From Prevotella sp. (GTDB lineage Bacteria; Bacteroidota; Bacteroidia; Bacteroidales; Bacteroidaceae): a stretch of 64,000 bases of DNA. Both the position numbers and the translations under genes were made by a program. The DNA is taken from NCBI GenBank assembly GCA_024697645.1, contig JAILFH010000089.1, positions 25,320 through 89,319 of the forward strand, given 5' to 3'. The stretch's first letter is position 1. The number at the start of each line of letters is the position of its first letter. This document shows, one piece after another, positions 39,547 through 50,591 of this stretch. Below the pieces are notes generated by a model, which worked only from the letters and a program-made list of their open reading frames with translations, made no database searches and had not been told where the DNA came from.

Positions 39547-42500
39547 AAGACGAGACGATAAAGAAAGTATTGTTGTTAGGCTCGGGCGCACTGAAGATAG
39601 GCGAGGCCGGCGAGTTCGACTATAGTGGTTCGCAAGCGCTGAAGGCATTACGCGAAGAAGGAATCAAGACCATGCTTATCAATCCGAACATTGCCACCGT
39701 GCAGACTTCGGAGGGAGTTGCCGACGAAATCTATTTCCTGCCCGTTCAGCCCTATTTCGTTGAGAGAGTGATAGAGAAAGAGCGTCCCGACGGCATTCTG
39801 CTAGCATTTGGCGGTCAGACCGCATTGAACTGTGGTGTGGAGTTGTATAAGAGCGGCGTGCTGGAAAAATATGACGTGAAGGTGTTGGGTACACCCGTTC
39901 AGGCGATTATCGACACCGAAGACCGCGAACTGTTCGTGGAGCGACTCAACGAAATCAATGTGAAAACCATCAATAGCGAAGCCTGCTCGACGGTGGCTGA
40001 AGCCCGCAAGGCTGCTCAGGAGGTTGGCTATCCGGTGATTCTGCGTGCCGCCTATGCCCTTGGCGGACTCGGCTCTGGTTTCTGCGATAATGAGGAGCAA
40101 CTGAACACACTTGCCGAGAAAGCCTTTGCCTTCTCGCCGCAGGTGCTTGTCGAGAAGTCGCTGAAGGGATGGAAGGAAATCGAATACGAAGTGGTGCGCG
40201 ACTGCTACGACAACTGCATCACCGTATGCAACATGGAGAATTTCGACCCGCTGGGAATCCATACCGGCGAGAGCATTGTGGTAGCGCCGAGTCAGACACT
40301 CAGCAATGCCGACTATCATAAGTTGCGCGCACTGGCCATTAAGATTATCCGACATATCGGAATTGTCGGTGAGTGCAATGTGCAGTATGCCTATGACCCA
40401 CTTTCGGAAGACTATCGCGTGATTGAGGTGAATGCCCGACTCTCGCGTTCTTCGGCGCTGGCCAGTAAGGCTACGGGCTATCCGCTTGCCTTCGTGGCCG
40501 CTAAACTCGGATTAGGCTATGGTCTCTTCGAGTTGAAGAATTCTGTGACGAAGACCACTTCGGCTTTCTTCGAACCGGCACTCGACTATGTCGTCTGCAA
40601 GATTCCCCGCTGGGATTTGTCGAAGTTTCATGGCGTCGACCACGAACTTGGCTCGTCGATGAAGAGCGTAGGCGAGGTGATGGCTATCGGTCGCACCTTC
40701 GAGGAGGCGCTGCAAAAGGGTTTGCGTATGATTGGTCAGGGTATGCACGGATTCGTCGAGAACAAGGAACTTCGTATCAATGACATCGACGCAGCCTTGC
40801 GTGAACCCACCGACAAGCGAATTTTCGTAGTATCGAAGGCAATGCATCTGCCCGAATACAGCATCGACCGCATCTACGAACTGACGAAGATTGACAAGTG
40901 GTTCCTGCATAAGTTGAAGCACATCATCGACATCGACGAAAAACTGAAGACCGCCAGCATCGACACTATCAGCAGGGAGTTGCTCTGCGAGGCGAAGGTC
41001 TATGGATTCTCCGATTTCCAGATTGCCCGCGCCATCGGACTCGAAGGTCAGGAGGAGAACATGCATAAGGCAATGGTACGGGTGCGTCAGCTGCGTCAGC
41101 AGTTCGGCATACGGCCAGTAGTGAAGCAGATTGACACGCTTGCTGCCGAATATCCCGCCCAGACCAACTACCTCTACCTGACCTATCAGGGCGAAGCCCA
41201 CGACATCGACTACGAGCAGGATGGACGTTCGGTAGTGGTTCTCGGTTCGGGTGCCTATCGCATCGGAAGCAGCGTGGAGTTCGACTGGTGTGGCGTTCAG
41301 GCGCTTCAGACCATTCGCAAGGAAGGCTGGCGTTCGGTCATGATTAATTATAATCCCGAGACAGTCAGCACCGACTACGACTTGTGCGACCGACTCTACT
41401 TCGACGAACTTACTTTCGAGCGCGTGATGGATATTATTGAACTCGAGACGCCTCATGGAGTAGTAGTCTCGACGGGCGGTCAGATTCCCAATAATCTCGC
41501 AATGTATCTTGACGAGCAGCACGTGAATATTCTCGGAACGCAGGCCATTGATATCGATGGTGCCGAAGACCGCGCGAAATTCTCGCAGATGCTCAACGAA
41601 CTTGGCGTGAATCAGCCCGAATGGTCGGCTCTGACAAGTCTTGAGGAAATCGACGCGTTTGTTCAGCGAGTTGGCTTCCCCGTGTTGGTTCGTCCCTCCT
41701 ACGTGCTGAGTGGCGCTGCGATGAATGTCTGTTCGAACGAAGACGAACTTCGCCGATTCCTGCAATTGGCTGCGAATGTTTCGGAGGATCATCCCGTTGT
41801 GGTGTCGAAATTTATTGAGAACGCCAAGGAAATTGAAATGGATGCTGTGGCACGCGATGGTGAAATCCTCGCCTATGCCATCAGTGAGCACATCGAATTT
41901 GCGGGCGTTCATTCAGGCGATGCTACGATTCAGTTCCCGCCGCAGAAACTCTATGTGGAGACTGTTCGACGCATCAAGCGCATCAGTCGTCAGATTGCGA
42001 AGGCGCTGCATATCAATGGTCCCTTCAATATCCAGTATATGGCGCGCGACAACGATATTCTCGTCATCGAGTGCAATCTGCGTGCTTCTCGCTCGTTCCC
42101 CTTTGTCTCGAAAGTGCTGAAACTCAATCTCATTGATCTGGCTACACGAGTGATGCTCGGACTTCCTGTGGAAAGACCCGAGAAGAACCTCTTCGACCTC
42201 GACTATGTGGGCATAAAGGCCAGTCAGTTCTCCTTCAATCGTTTGCAGAATGCCGACCCTGTGCTGGGAGTAGATATGGCTTCGACGGGCGAGGTGGGCT
42301 GCATTGGAGATAACACCGATACGGCGCTCTTGGCAGCAATGCTTTCCGTAGGTCATCGCATTCCGAAGAAGACAGTGTTGCTGTCGACGGGTACGGCCAA
42401 GCAGAAGGCTTCGATGCTCGACGCTGCCCGGCAACTGGCTGCAAACGGCTATGAACTCTATGCTACGGGCGGAACATCGCGCTATCTGGCCGAGAATGGG

Positions 42501-42773
42501 ATTCCGAATACACTCGTCTATTGGCCATCAGAGGCTGAACGCCAGCCTCAGGCGCTGACTTTGCTTCATGAGCACAAGATTGACTTGGTGGTGAACATTC
42601 CGAAGGAACTGACCACTCACGAGTTGACCAACGGCTACAAGATTCGCCGCGCCGCCATCGACATGAACATTCCGCTGATTACAAACTCACGTCTGGCTTC
42701 GGCCTTCATTGATGCGTTCACGACTGTGCCGCTTGAGGAAATCAGCATCAAGAGTTGGAGGGAATATCAATAA
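39543..42773 (+). CDS. carB: Carbamoyl-phosphate synthase large subunit
   Basis: KKVLLLGSGALKIGEAGEFDYSGSQALKALREEG. Duplicated ATP-grasp, C-terminal MGS-like domain. Overlaps carA by ATGA. Confidence 0.98.
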   Translation: MKDETIKKVLLLGSGALKIGEAGEFDYSGSQALKALREEGIKTMLINPNIATVQTSEGVADEIYFLPVQPYFVERVIEKERPDGILLAFGGQTALNCGVELYKSGVLEKYDVKVLGTPVQAIIDTEDRELFVERLNEINVKTINSEACSTVAEARKAAQEVGYPVILRAAYALGGLGSGFCDNEEQLNTLAEKAFAFSPQVLVEKSLKGWKEIEYEVVRDCYDNCITVCNMENFDPLGIHTGESIVVAPSQTLSNADYHKLRALAIKIIRHIGIVGECNVQYAYDPLSEDYRVIEVNARLSRSSALASKATGYPLAFVAAKLGLGYGLFELKNSVTKTTSAFFEPALDYVVCKIPRWDLSKFHGVDHELGSSMKSVGEVMAIGRTFEEALQKGLRMIGQGMHGFVENKELRINDIDAALREPTDKRIFVVSKAMHLPEYSIDRIYELTKIDKWFLHKLKHIIDIDEKLKTASIDTISRELLCEAKVYGFSDFQIARAIGLEGQEENMHKAMVRVRQLRQQFGIRPVVKQIDTLAAEYPAQTNYLYLTYQGEAHDIDYEQDGRSVVVLGSGAYRIGSSVEFDWCGVQALQTIRKEGWRSVMINYNPETVSTDYDLCDRLYFDELTFERVMDIIELETPHGVVVSTGGQIPNNLAMYLDEQHVNILGTQAIDIDGAEDRAKFSQMLNELGVNQPEWSALTSLEEIDAFVQRVGFPVLVRPSYVLSGAAMNVCSNEDELRRFLQLAANVSEDHPVVVSKFIENAKEIEMDAVARDGEILAYAISEHIEFAGVHSGDATIQFPPQKLYVETVRRIKRISRQIAKALHINGPFNIQYMARDNDILVIECNLRASRSFPFVSKVLKLNLIDLATRVMLGLPVERPEKNLFDLDYVGIKASQFSFNRLQNADPVLGVDMASTGEVGCIGDNTDTALLAAMLSVGHRIPKKTVLLSTGTAKQKASMLDAARQLAANGYELYATGGTSRYLAENGIPNTLVYWPSEAERQPQALTLLHEHKIDLVVNIPKELTTHELTNGYKIRRAAIDMNIPLITNSRLASAFIDAFTTVPLEEISIKSWREYQ

Positions 42774-42825
42774 AAGGTTGTAATTTTCCGAAATTGAATT
42801 CAATAACGTAAATTTAATTGAAACT

Positions 42826-44670
42826 ATGTGTGGAATTGTAGGATATATTGGAAAACGGGAGAGTTATCCCATCTTGATAAAAGGACTGAAGCGTTTGGAA
42901 TATCGCGGCTATGACAGTGCCGGCGTTGCACTTCAGAACAGCAATGGCGAACTGAACGTCTATAAGACCAAGGGAAAGGTGAGCAATCTGGAGGAATTCT
43001 GCAGCGACAAGAACGTGAGCGGAACCGTAGGTATTGCCCATACCCGTTGGGCTACGCACGGTGAACCTTCTTCGCGAAATGCCCATCCGCACTATTCTGA
43101 GTCGAGGAATCTCGCCATTATCCATAATGGAATCATTGAGAACTATGCCGACCTGAAGAAGAAACTGCAGGAGAAGGGCGTCGTTTTCCGTTCAGATACT
43201 GATACAGAAGTACTTGTGCAGTTTGTGGAATATGTACAGAAAAGGAAGAATCTCGATTTGCTCACGGCCGTTCAGTTGGTCCTTCACGAGGTGATTGGCG
43301 CCTATGCCATTGCTTTGCTCGATAAGCGCAATCCCGATATGATTATTGCAGCGCGCAAGCAGAGTCCACTGGTGGTGGGAGTTGGCAAGGATGAGTTCTT
43401 CCTTGGGTCCGATGCAAGCCCGATTATCGAATACACCGATCAGGTGGTTTACCTCGAGGATGGAAACATTGCGATTATGGAGCGGGGAAAGGAACTGCGC
43501 GTGGTCAACATTCACAACGTAAGTCTTTCGCCTGAGGTGAAGACAGTCGATATCAGTCTTGGCCAGATTGAGAAAGGCGGCTATCCCCACTTCATGCTGA
43601 AGGAGATTTTCGAGCAGCCGGAATGCATCACCAACTGTATGCGAGGACGTGTGAACGTTGAGGCTAACAACGTGACACTCAGCGCGGTAATCGATTTTAA
43701 GAAAGAATTACTTGAAGCAAAGCGCATCATCATTGTGGCTTGTGGAACATCGTGGCATGCAGGACTTATTGGCAAACAACTCATAGAGAATTTCTGCCGA
43801 ATTCCTGTGGAAGTTGAGTATGCGTCGGAGTTCCGCTATCGCAATCCAGTAGTCGGGAAAGATGACGTAGTGATTGCCATTTCGCAGAGTGGAGAGACTG
43901 CTGATACACTTGCAGCCGTTGAACTTGCTAAGCAGAACGGTGCGTTCATCTATGGAATCTGCAATGCTATTGGCTCGAGCATTCCACGCGCCACTCATAC
44001 GGGTTCCTACATCCACGTAGGACCCGAAATTGGTGTTGCCTCTACGAAGGCTTTCACGGGTCAGGTAACGGTTTTGGCGATGTTGGCGCTCGCCTTGGGT
44101 AAGGAAAAGGGAACCATTGCTGAGGCTGACTATCTGAACATTGTGCAGGAACTCGCCTCGATTCCTGAGAAGATGAAAGAAGTGCTGAAACTCAACGAGC
44201 GAATTGCTGACCTGAGCCAAATCTTCACTTATGCCCGCAACTTCCTCTATCTGGGTCGAGGCTTCAGTTATCCAGTAGCGCTCGAAGGAGCACTGAAGTT
44301 GAAGGAAATCAGTTATATCCACGCTGAAGGCTATCCTGCTGCTGAGATGAAACACGGACCGATTGCGCTGATTGACTCTGATATGCCTGTTGTGGTGATT
44401 GCTACGCATAACAATATGTACGAGAAAGTGCTCTCAAACATTCAGGAGGTGAAGGCGCGCAAAGGTCGTGTGATTGCGTTGGTGACAAAGGGCGACGACA
44501 CGATTAGCCGTATTGCCGATGAAGTGATAGAACTTCCCGACACACTCGAATGCCTTGAGCCGCTCATAGCAACGATACCTCTTCAGTTGATGGCTTATCA
44601 CGTGGCTGTCTGCAAAGGTAAGAACGTCGATCAGCCCCGCAATCTCGCCAAATCGGTGACTGTAGAGTAG
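42826..44670 (+). CDS. glmS: Glutamine-fructose-6-phosphate aminotransferase
   Basis: MCGIVGYIGKRESYPILIKGLKRLEYRGYDSAGVA. Two SIS domains. C-terminal DQPRNLAKSVTVE. Confidence 0.98.
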   Translation: MCGIVGYIGKRESYPILIKGLKRLEYRGYDSAGVALQNSNGELNVYKTKGKVSNLEEFCSDKNVSGTVGIAHTRWATHGEPSSRNAHPHYSESRNLAIIHNGIIENYADLKKKLQEKGVVFRSDTDTEVLVQFVEYVQKRKNLDLLTAVQLVLHEVIGAYAIALLDKRNPDMIIAARKQSPLVVGVGKDEFFLGSDASPIIEYTDQVVYLEDGNIAIMERGKELRVVNIHNVSLSPEVKTVDISLGQIEKGGYPHFMLKEIFEQPECITNCMRGRVNVEANNVTLSAVIDFKKELLEAKRIIIVACGTSWHAGLIGKQLIENFCRIPVEVEYASEFRYRNPVVGKDDVVIAISQSGETADTLAAVELAKQNGAFIYGICNAIGSSIPRATHTGSYIHVGPEIGVASTKAFTGQVTVLAMLALALGKEKGTIAEADYLNIVQELASIPEKMKEVLKLNERIADLSQIFTYARNFLYLGRGFSYPVALEGALKLKEISYIHAEGYPAAEMKHGPIALIDSDMPVVVIATHNNMYEKVLSNIQEVKARKGRVIALVTKGDDTISRIADEVIELPDTLECLEPLIATIPLQLMAYHVAVCKGKNVDQPRNLAKSVTVE

Positions 44671-44830
44671 GGGAGAGAAGAATTTCTAAAGCAATGCTCC
44701 TGACAATAGAGAGTTATCCTCTTGACTGTAGGGAGCATTGCTTTTGACTATAGAGAGATGTCCTTTTGACCATAGAGAGATGGTCTTTATATAGGTATAG
44801 AGATGGTCTTTATATAGGTATAAAGGTATG
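44657..44830. repeat. ~22-nt tandem repeats beginning in the glmS 3' end
   Basis: tgactgtagagtag (44657, glmS last codons), tgacaatagagag (44701), tgactgtagggag (44723), tgactatagagag (44745), tgaccatagagag (44767), then ggtctttatataggtata (44782, 44805). Confidence 0.9.
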
Positions 44831-44859
44831 CTCTGTAAGGTCAAAAGGATACCTTTATA
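44819..44859. terminator. Perfect 11-bp inverted repeat downstream of glmS
   Basis: TATAAAGGTAT / ATACCTTTATA with a 19-nt loop; no strong T-run. Confidence 0.4.
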
Positions 44860-44982
44860 TAAAATAGAGGTAAACGCCGAATAAAATAGGTGGAAACTTT
44901 GTATATTATTGTGGAGATCTTCACATAGACCTAAGGCAAACTTGGTATAATTGATGGGTTTTCTTCAAAGCGAGGAAACAAG

Positions 44983-45023
44983 AAAAAGGCTCCCAACATT
45001 CAGCAGGAATGATGGAAGCCTTT
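44983..45023 (-). terminator. Rho-independent terminator of the ilv operon
   Basis: Minus strand AAAGGCTTCCATCATT...AATGTTGGGAGCCTTTTTC. Confidence 0.8.
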
Positions 45024-45057
45024 ATAGATTCTTTTGAAATGTTCTTTCGGAATCGGA

Positions 45058-46104
45058 TTATTCGTTGTTCTCAGGACGGAGAGTACGAACGACAGCACCA
45101 GTCTGCCACATTTCGAGGTTGCGCATTGCGGTGAGTTCCTTGGTCAGTCCTTCGCGATAGTCAGCCTTAGAGTTCGAATCGATAGAGCGCTGAGCCTCAT
45201 TGCCGCAACGAACCTCCTCGTAGAGGGTCTTCATCACAGGCTTGATGGCCTCGCGGAAACGGGGAGCCCAGTCAAGAGCACCACGCTGAGCAGTTGTAGA
45301 GCAGTTAGCATACATCCAGTCCATTCCCTTCTGTGCGAAGAGCGGGCCAAGGCTCTGTGTCAGTTCCTCAACGGTCTCGTTGAATGCTTCCGAAGGAGAG
45401 TGTCCATTCTCGCGGAGCACTTCATACTGAGCCTCCAGAAGTCCCTCGATGGCACCCATCAGTGAGCCGCGCTCACCAGTGAGGTCGCTGATAGCCTCAC
45501 GCTCGAAGGTGGTCTTGAACAGATAGCCGGCACCGATACCGATACCAAAGGCCAAAGTCTTCTCCTCAGCCTTGCCGCTTGCGTCCTGATGAACGGCATA
45601 AGAGCAGTTCAGACCGCGACCTTCCTTGAACATAGTGCGGAGTGAAGTACCAGAACCCTTCGGGGCAACAAGTACTACGTCGATATCCTTTGGAGGATTC
45701 ACACCCGTGCGGTCGCTCCAGCAAATGGCGAAACCATGACTGTAGTAGAGAGTCTTACCAGGTGTCAGATGGGGCAGAATCTTAGGCCATGCAGCAATCT
45801 GACCTGCATCGCTCAGCAGCATGCAGACAATAGTACCGCGTTTTGCAGCCTCCTCGATAGAGAACAGAGTCTCACCGGGAACCCATCCATCAGCAATAGC
45901 CTTGTCGAAAGTCTTACCCTCGCGCTGTCCAACAATTACGTTGAAACCGTTATCGCGCAAGTTGCAAGCCTGACCAGGACCCTGAATACCGTAGCCAATC
46001 ACTGCGATAGTTTCGTTCTTCAGCACTTCGCGTGCCTTTTCCAAAGAAAATTCCTTACTGGTGACAACCTGTTCGATGACACCGCCAAAATTCATTTCTG
46101 CCAT
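45058..46104 (-). CDS. ilvC: Ketol-acid reductoisomerase
   Basis: IAVIGYGIQGPGQACNLRDNGFNVIVGQREG. KARI C-terminal domain. Confidence 0.97.
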   Translation of the reverse strand: MAEMNFGGVIEQVVTSKEFSLEKAREVLKNETIAVIGYGIQGPGQACNLRDNGFNVIVGQREGKTFDKAIADGWVPGETLFSIEEAAKRGTIVCMLLSDAGQIAAWPKILPHLTPGKTLYYSHGFAICWSDRTGVNPPKDIDVVLVAPKGSGTSLRTMFKEGRGLNCSYAVHQDASGKAEEKTLAFGIGIGAGYLFKTTFEREAISDLTGERGSLMGAIEGLLEAQYEVLRENGHSPSEAFNETVEELTQSLGPLFAQKGMDWMYANCSTTAQRGALDWAPRFREAIKPVMKTLYEEVRCGNEAQRSIDSNSKADYREGLTKELTAMRNLEMWQTGAVVRTLRPENNE

Positions 46105-46189
46105 AATGTTTGATTTTTGAATTGATATTATTTAATTGATTTATTAATTTCTGATTGCGTTATTTTGCAACTGATTGATTCTTAAACGT

Positions 46190-46681
46190 TTATCTTGTTA
46201 CGGCGATACGGCCGCTACGTGTGAACTGAAGCAGGCAGCCCATCGACTTCATCGCCTCAAACAGACTGACAATATCACCCGTCAGTCCCGCAAGAAGCAC
46301 TGTGCTGTAAGTAGGATTCACCTCCATCATGCGAGCATCGTGACGACGAATCGTACGCGAAACTTCTGGATTCTCCAGCAGCACTGGGGTTGAAATCTTG
46401 AACAATGCAACCTCGTGGTAGAACACCTGTTCGTCGGTGTAGTAGTTGGCCTTTACAATGTCGATTTTCTTCTCAATCTGGCGCGTAATGATTTGCATCT
46501 GTTCCTCATCGCTCCAAGCAGTAATGGTGTATTTGTGAATGCCCTCAGTGCTTGATGCAGACACGTTGAGGCTCTCGATATTCACCTGTCGGCGAGTGAA
46601 AACCGCAGTAATCTGATTCAGCAGACCAGCAATATTCTCTGAATACACCAGCATTGTATATAGTTTTTTCTCGTTGTCCAT
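46190..46681 (-). CDS. ilvN: Acetolactate synthase small subunit
   Basis: ACT domain YTMLVYSENIAGLLNQITAVFTRRQVNIESLNVSAS. Between ilvB and ilvC. Confidence 0.93.
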   Translation of the reverse strand: MDNEKKLYTMLVYSENIAGLLNQITAVFTRRQVNIESLNVSASSTEGIHKYTITAWSDEEQMQIITRQIEKKIDIVKANYYTDEQVFYHEVALFKISTPVLLENPEVSRTIRRHDARMMEVNPTYSTVLLAGLTGDIVSLFEAMKSMGCLLQFTRSGRIAVTR

Positions 46682-46687
46682 ACCTCT

Positions 46688-48397
46688 TTAGATGCTAAGT
46701 TTCATTTCGTCGACGCGCTTTCCGGGTGACGTCATCGGCAATACGTTGTCCTCTTCTCTCACTGCACACTCCAGCAGATAGGGTCCTGGGGTTGTGAGCA
46801 TTTCTTCGACATACGAGCGCAGTTCGTCGCGGTTGATGGCGAGACCATAGCCAATGCCGTAACCTCTGGCAATATCCATGTATCTCGGATTCATCATGTG
46901 TGTGAATGAACGGCGACCCTCCCAGAACATATCCTGCCACTGGCGCACATTGCCCAAGTAGTTGTTGTTGAGCAGAATCATCTTCACCGGAAGTTTCTGT
47001 TCCATGATGGTGCCGAGTTCCTGAATGCTCATCTGGAAACCACCGTCGCCCATGAAGACTACAACCGTGCGGTCGGGAGCGCCAAACGAGGCTCCTGCGG
47101 CTGCGGGAAGTCCGAATCCCATGGTGCCCAGACCACCACTCGTCACGATGGAGCGACGCTTCGGGAACTGGAAATAGCGGCAGCCAAACAACTGATTCTG
47201 ACCCACATCGGTCACGAGAATCGCATCACCCTTGGTGGCTTCAGCAACAGCGTTGACCACTTCGCCCATGAGCAAAGGTCCTCCTGCTGGATGAATTGCA
47301 GGCAGTACAACCTTCTCTCTCTCACGCTGGCGAAGGGGCTCGAAACTATCTATCCATTCCTTGTGATCAGCCTTATCGATGAGTGCAGTCAGTGCAGGCA
47401 GTGACTCCTTGCAGTCGGCAACGATAGCCACATCAGTCTTCACATTCTTATCGATTTCAGCAAAGTCGATGTCGAGATGAATCACCTTTGCCTGAGGCGC
47501 ATAGCCCGAGGGATGACCCGTCACACGATCGCTGAAGCGCATGCCAATGGCAATGATGAGGTCGCACTCTTGCGTCTTCATATTGGTCGCATAACTTCCG
47601 TGCATTCCCAACATGCCCATATTCAGCGGATGATCGCTGGGCAAAGCAGAAAGACCGAGCATCGTGCGACCAGCAGGAATATTGGCTTTCTCGAGGAAAG
47701 TCTGCAGTTCGTCTTGGGCATTTCCCAGTTCTACGCCCTGACCCACCAATGCGAGCGGGCGTTTGGAACTATTGATGAGTTTGGCCGCTTCTTCAACAGC
47801 CGTCTGGTCTAGTTTAGGATAGGGAATATATCCCGCCACCTTATCGACTTTGGCAGGATTCCATTTGCATAACCCAACTTGTGCATTCTTCGGGAAGTCG
47901 AGAACGACTGGACCCGGGCGACCTGTTCTTGCAATGAAGAAGGCGCGGCTCACAGCCCAGGCAACATCCTCGGCTGAACGTATCTGATAACTCCATTTCG
48001 AGATAGGCTGCGAAACGCCCACTAAGTCGACTTCCTGAAAGGCATCTGTACCCAGTGCCGAAATAGAGACTTGTCCGGCAATGACGACAACAGGCGTAGA
48101 GTCCATCATTGCATCAGCCACGCCGGTAATGGTGTTTGTAGCACCAGGACCACTTGTGACGATGCTCACACCTACATTCCCACTCACGCGTGCATAGCCT
48201 TCGGCGGCATGAACCGCTCCTTGCTCATGACGCACCAGAACGTGCTTGAACACAGCATTTCCTGGGCGAGTGTAGCGATAGAGTGCATCATAGACAGGCA
48301 TGATAGCGCCTCCGGGATAGCCGAAGATGGTCTTCACCTGTTCGGCCTGCAAAGCGCGCATCAATGCTTCTGCACCTGTAATCATTCCATTATCCAT
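46688..48397 (-). CDS. ilvB: Acetolactate synthase large subunit
   Basis: TIFGYPGGAIMPVYDAL, HEQGAVHAAEGYARVSG, GDGGFQMSIQELGT (ThDP motif). Confidence 0.97.
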   Translation of the reverse strand: MDNGMITGAEALMRALQAEQVKTIFGYPGGAIMPVYDALYRYTRPGNAVFKHVLVRHEQGAVHAAEGYARVSGNVGVSIVTSGPGATNTITGVADAMMDSTPVVVIAGQVSISALGTDAFQEVDLVGVSQPISKWSYQIRSAEDVAWAVSRAFFIARTGRPGPVVLDFPKNAQVGLCKWNPAKVDKVAGYIPYPKLDQTAVEEAAKLINSSKRPLALVGQGVELGNAQDELQTFLEKANIPAGRTMLGLSALPSDHPLNMGMLGMHGSYATNMKTQECDLIIAIGMRFSDRVTGHPSGYAPQAKVIHLDIDFAEIDKNVKTDVAIVADCKESLPALTALIDKADHKEWIDSFEPLRQREREKVVLPAIHPAGGPLLMGEVVNAVAEATKGDAILVTDVGQNQLFGCRYFQFPKRRSIVTSGGLGTMGFGLPAAAGASFGAPDRTVVVFMGDGGFQMSIQELGTIMEQKLPVKMILLNNNYLGNVRQWQDMFWEGRRSFTHMMNPRYMDIARGYGIGYGLAINRDELRSYVEEMLTTPGPYLLECAVREEDNVLPMTSPGKRVDEMKLSI

Positions 48398-48485
48398 ATA
48401 TAAACAATCCTTTCTGTTTTCTTTTGTTCAATATCGATGTGTTTCGGTCGGTGTCTCAAGGGGCAACGGCCTGTGACCACATCGG

Positions 48486-50303
48486 TTAGTCAATAATTCT
48501 CACGCCACCCTTGTCGGCACTCGATACGCTCTGAGCGTAGGCACGAAGGGCCTTCGAAACCTCACGCTGGCGCTGTAGTGGGCGCTGCTCGCGGGCATTC
48601 AACTCATCGTCGTCGACAAGTACTCGAATCGTACGGCTGGGAATATCAATCTCGATGATGTCGCCATCCTGTATTTTGCCAATGGCGCCACCCGAAGCGG
48701 CTTCGGGCGAGATGTGTCCGATGCTGAGTCCACTCGTACCGCCTGAGAATCGGCCATCGGTAATCAGTGCGCACTCCTTGCCGAGATGACGGCTCTTGAT
48801 GTAGGAAGTGGGATAGAGCATCTCCTGCATTCCTGGGCCGCCCTTGGGTCCTTCGTGGGTAATTACGACGCAGTCGCCAGCCTTCACCTTACCACCGAGG
48901 ATTCCCTCGCAGGCGTCTTCCTGAGAGTCGAAAACGACAGCAGGACCACTGAAGTGCCAGAGCGATTCGTCGACACCAGCCGTCTTCACGACACAACCAT
49001 CCTTCGCGATGTTGCCGAAGAGAACAGCCAGACCGCCGTCCTTGGTGTAAGCATGCTCAAGGTCGCGGATGCAACCCTCGCTGCGGTCAGTATCCAGCGA
49101 CTCGTAATATTCGCTCTGCGAGCCCATCTTCGTTGAGAAATGGTTGCCTGAGGCGCTCAGATAGATGCGACGAGGGTCTTCCTTGTCGTTGCCCTGAATC
49201 GAGAGGGCAGGAGTGAGACTATATTTTGCCAAAGCCTCTTCGACAGTTGTTCCGTCGACGCGATGACAGTTCTTATCGAGGAGTCCGCCTTTGCAGAGTT
49301 CATTCATGATGCCCAGAATGCCACCTGCGCGGTTGCAGTCCTGAACGGCGTATTTAGCAGTGTTTGGTGCGAGTTTGCACAGACAGGGAACACGACGCGA
49401 AAGAGCGTCGATATCCTGCATGGTGAAGTTGACTTCGGCTTCCTGAGCAACTGCCAGCAGATGGAGCACCGTATTGGTCGAACCGCCCATCGCAATGTCA
49501 ACAGTCATAGCATTGAGGAAAGCCTCACGAGTGGCTATCGAACGAGGCAGTACGCTCTCGTCGCCATACTCGTAGTAGGCATAGGCGTTCTTCACCACCT
49601 GACGGGCGGCTTCTCGGAAGAGTTCCAAGCGATTGGTGTGGGTTGCAAGAACGGTACCGTTACCGGGCAACGAAAGACCAATGGCTTCGGTCAGAGAGTT
49701 CATGCTGTTGGCAGTGAACATTCCCGAGCAACTGCCACAACCGGGGCAAGCGCATTGCTCAACTTCAGCCAGATCCTTGTCGCTGACGCTATCGTCGGCG
49801 CCCATGACCATTGCCGAAATCAAGTCAACATTCTGTCCGCGCCAGCGACCAACCTCCATCGGACCGCCTGAGCAGAACACCGTGGGGATGTTCAGACGCA
49901 TAGCAGCCATCAGCATACCTGGGGTCACCTTGTCGCAGTTGGAAATGCAAATCATTGCGTCAGCCTTATGGGCTTCAACCATATATTCAACGGAGTCGGC
50001 AATCACGTCGCGAGAAGGCAGCGAGTAGAGCATTCCGGAGTGTCCCATGGCGATACCATCGTCGACGGCAATCGTATTGAATTCGGCTGCATAACAGCCC
50101 ATGCGTTCAATTTCTTCACGAACAATCTGACCCACTTCGTGCAAATGAGTATGACCAGGAACAAACTGAGTGAACGAATTCACGATAGCAATAATGGGCT
50201 TTCCCATCTGCTCTCGTTTCATACCCGTTGCTACCCAGAGTGCGCGTGCTCCAGCCATACGACGACCCTCCGTCGTCACTGAACTTCTCAATTTATGTAT
50301 CAT
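48486..50303 (-). CDS. ilvD: Dihydroxy-acid dehydratase
   Basis: [73 protein letters not shown]. Confidence 0.98.
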   Translation of the reverse strand: MIHKLRSSVTTEGRRMAGARALWVATGMKREQMGKPIIAIVNSFTQFVPGHTHLHEVGQIVREEIERMGCYAAEFNTIAVDDGIAMGHSGMLYSLPSRDVIADSVEYMVEAHKADAMICISNCDKVTPGMLMAAMRLNIPTVFCSGGPMEVGRWRGQNVDLISAMVMGADDSVSDKDLAEVEQCACPGCGSCSGMFTANSMNSLTEAIGLSLPGNGTVLATHTNRLELFREAARQVVKNAYAYYEYGDESVLPRSIATREAFLNAMTVDIAMGGSTNTVLHLLAVAQEAEVNFTMQDIDALSRRVPCLCKLAPNTAKYAVQDCNRAGGILGIMNELCKGGLLDKNCHRVDGTTVEEALAKYSLTPALSIQGNDKEDPRRIYLSASGNHFSTKMGSQSEYYESLDTDRSEGCIRDLEHAYTKDGGLAVLFGNIAKDGCVVKTAGVDESLWHFSGPAVVFDSQEDACEGILGGKVKAGDCVVITHEGPKGGPGMQEMLYPTSYIKSRHLGKECALITDGRFSGGTSGLSIGHISPEAASGGAIGKIQDGDIIEIDIPSRTIRVLVDDDELNAREQRPLQRQREVSKALRAYAQSVSSADKGGVRIID

Positions 50304-50343
50304 ATTGATTGTTTTTTATCCCGAAAAATTTTAAACATGGGTG

Positions 50344-50374
50344 CAAAGTTACTCAAGTTTTATGAATTACGCAA
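50344..50374 (-). promoter_or_regulatory. Bacteroidetes-type promoter TTG-N20-TAACTTTG for ilvD
   Basis: Forward CAAAGTTA at 50344-50351 and CAA at 50372-50374. Confidence 0.65.
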
Positions 50375-50591
50375 CAATTTCGAAGATTTATTTTCAAAAT
50401 TATTGCAATTTATAATCAAAAAAGTTCATTTTGTAACGAATTATTCAAAAACAAACGGGGAATGTTGTGAATGAATCTAAATTTACAGTGTTGGAATCTT
50501 TGTTTTTTGTTCTATTTGAGACGTCCGCAAGCCTCGCGCGTACATAATATAATATATATTTTGTTGGCAGAGATCTTGCTGCTATCTTGAA

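Noticed and set aside
40512-41912. 466-aa minus-strand ORF opposite carB
   Set aside because: Antisense to a confidently identified gene; composition fits the complement of codon-biased coding DNA.
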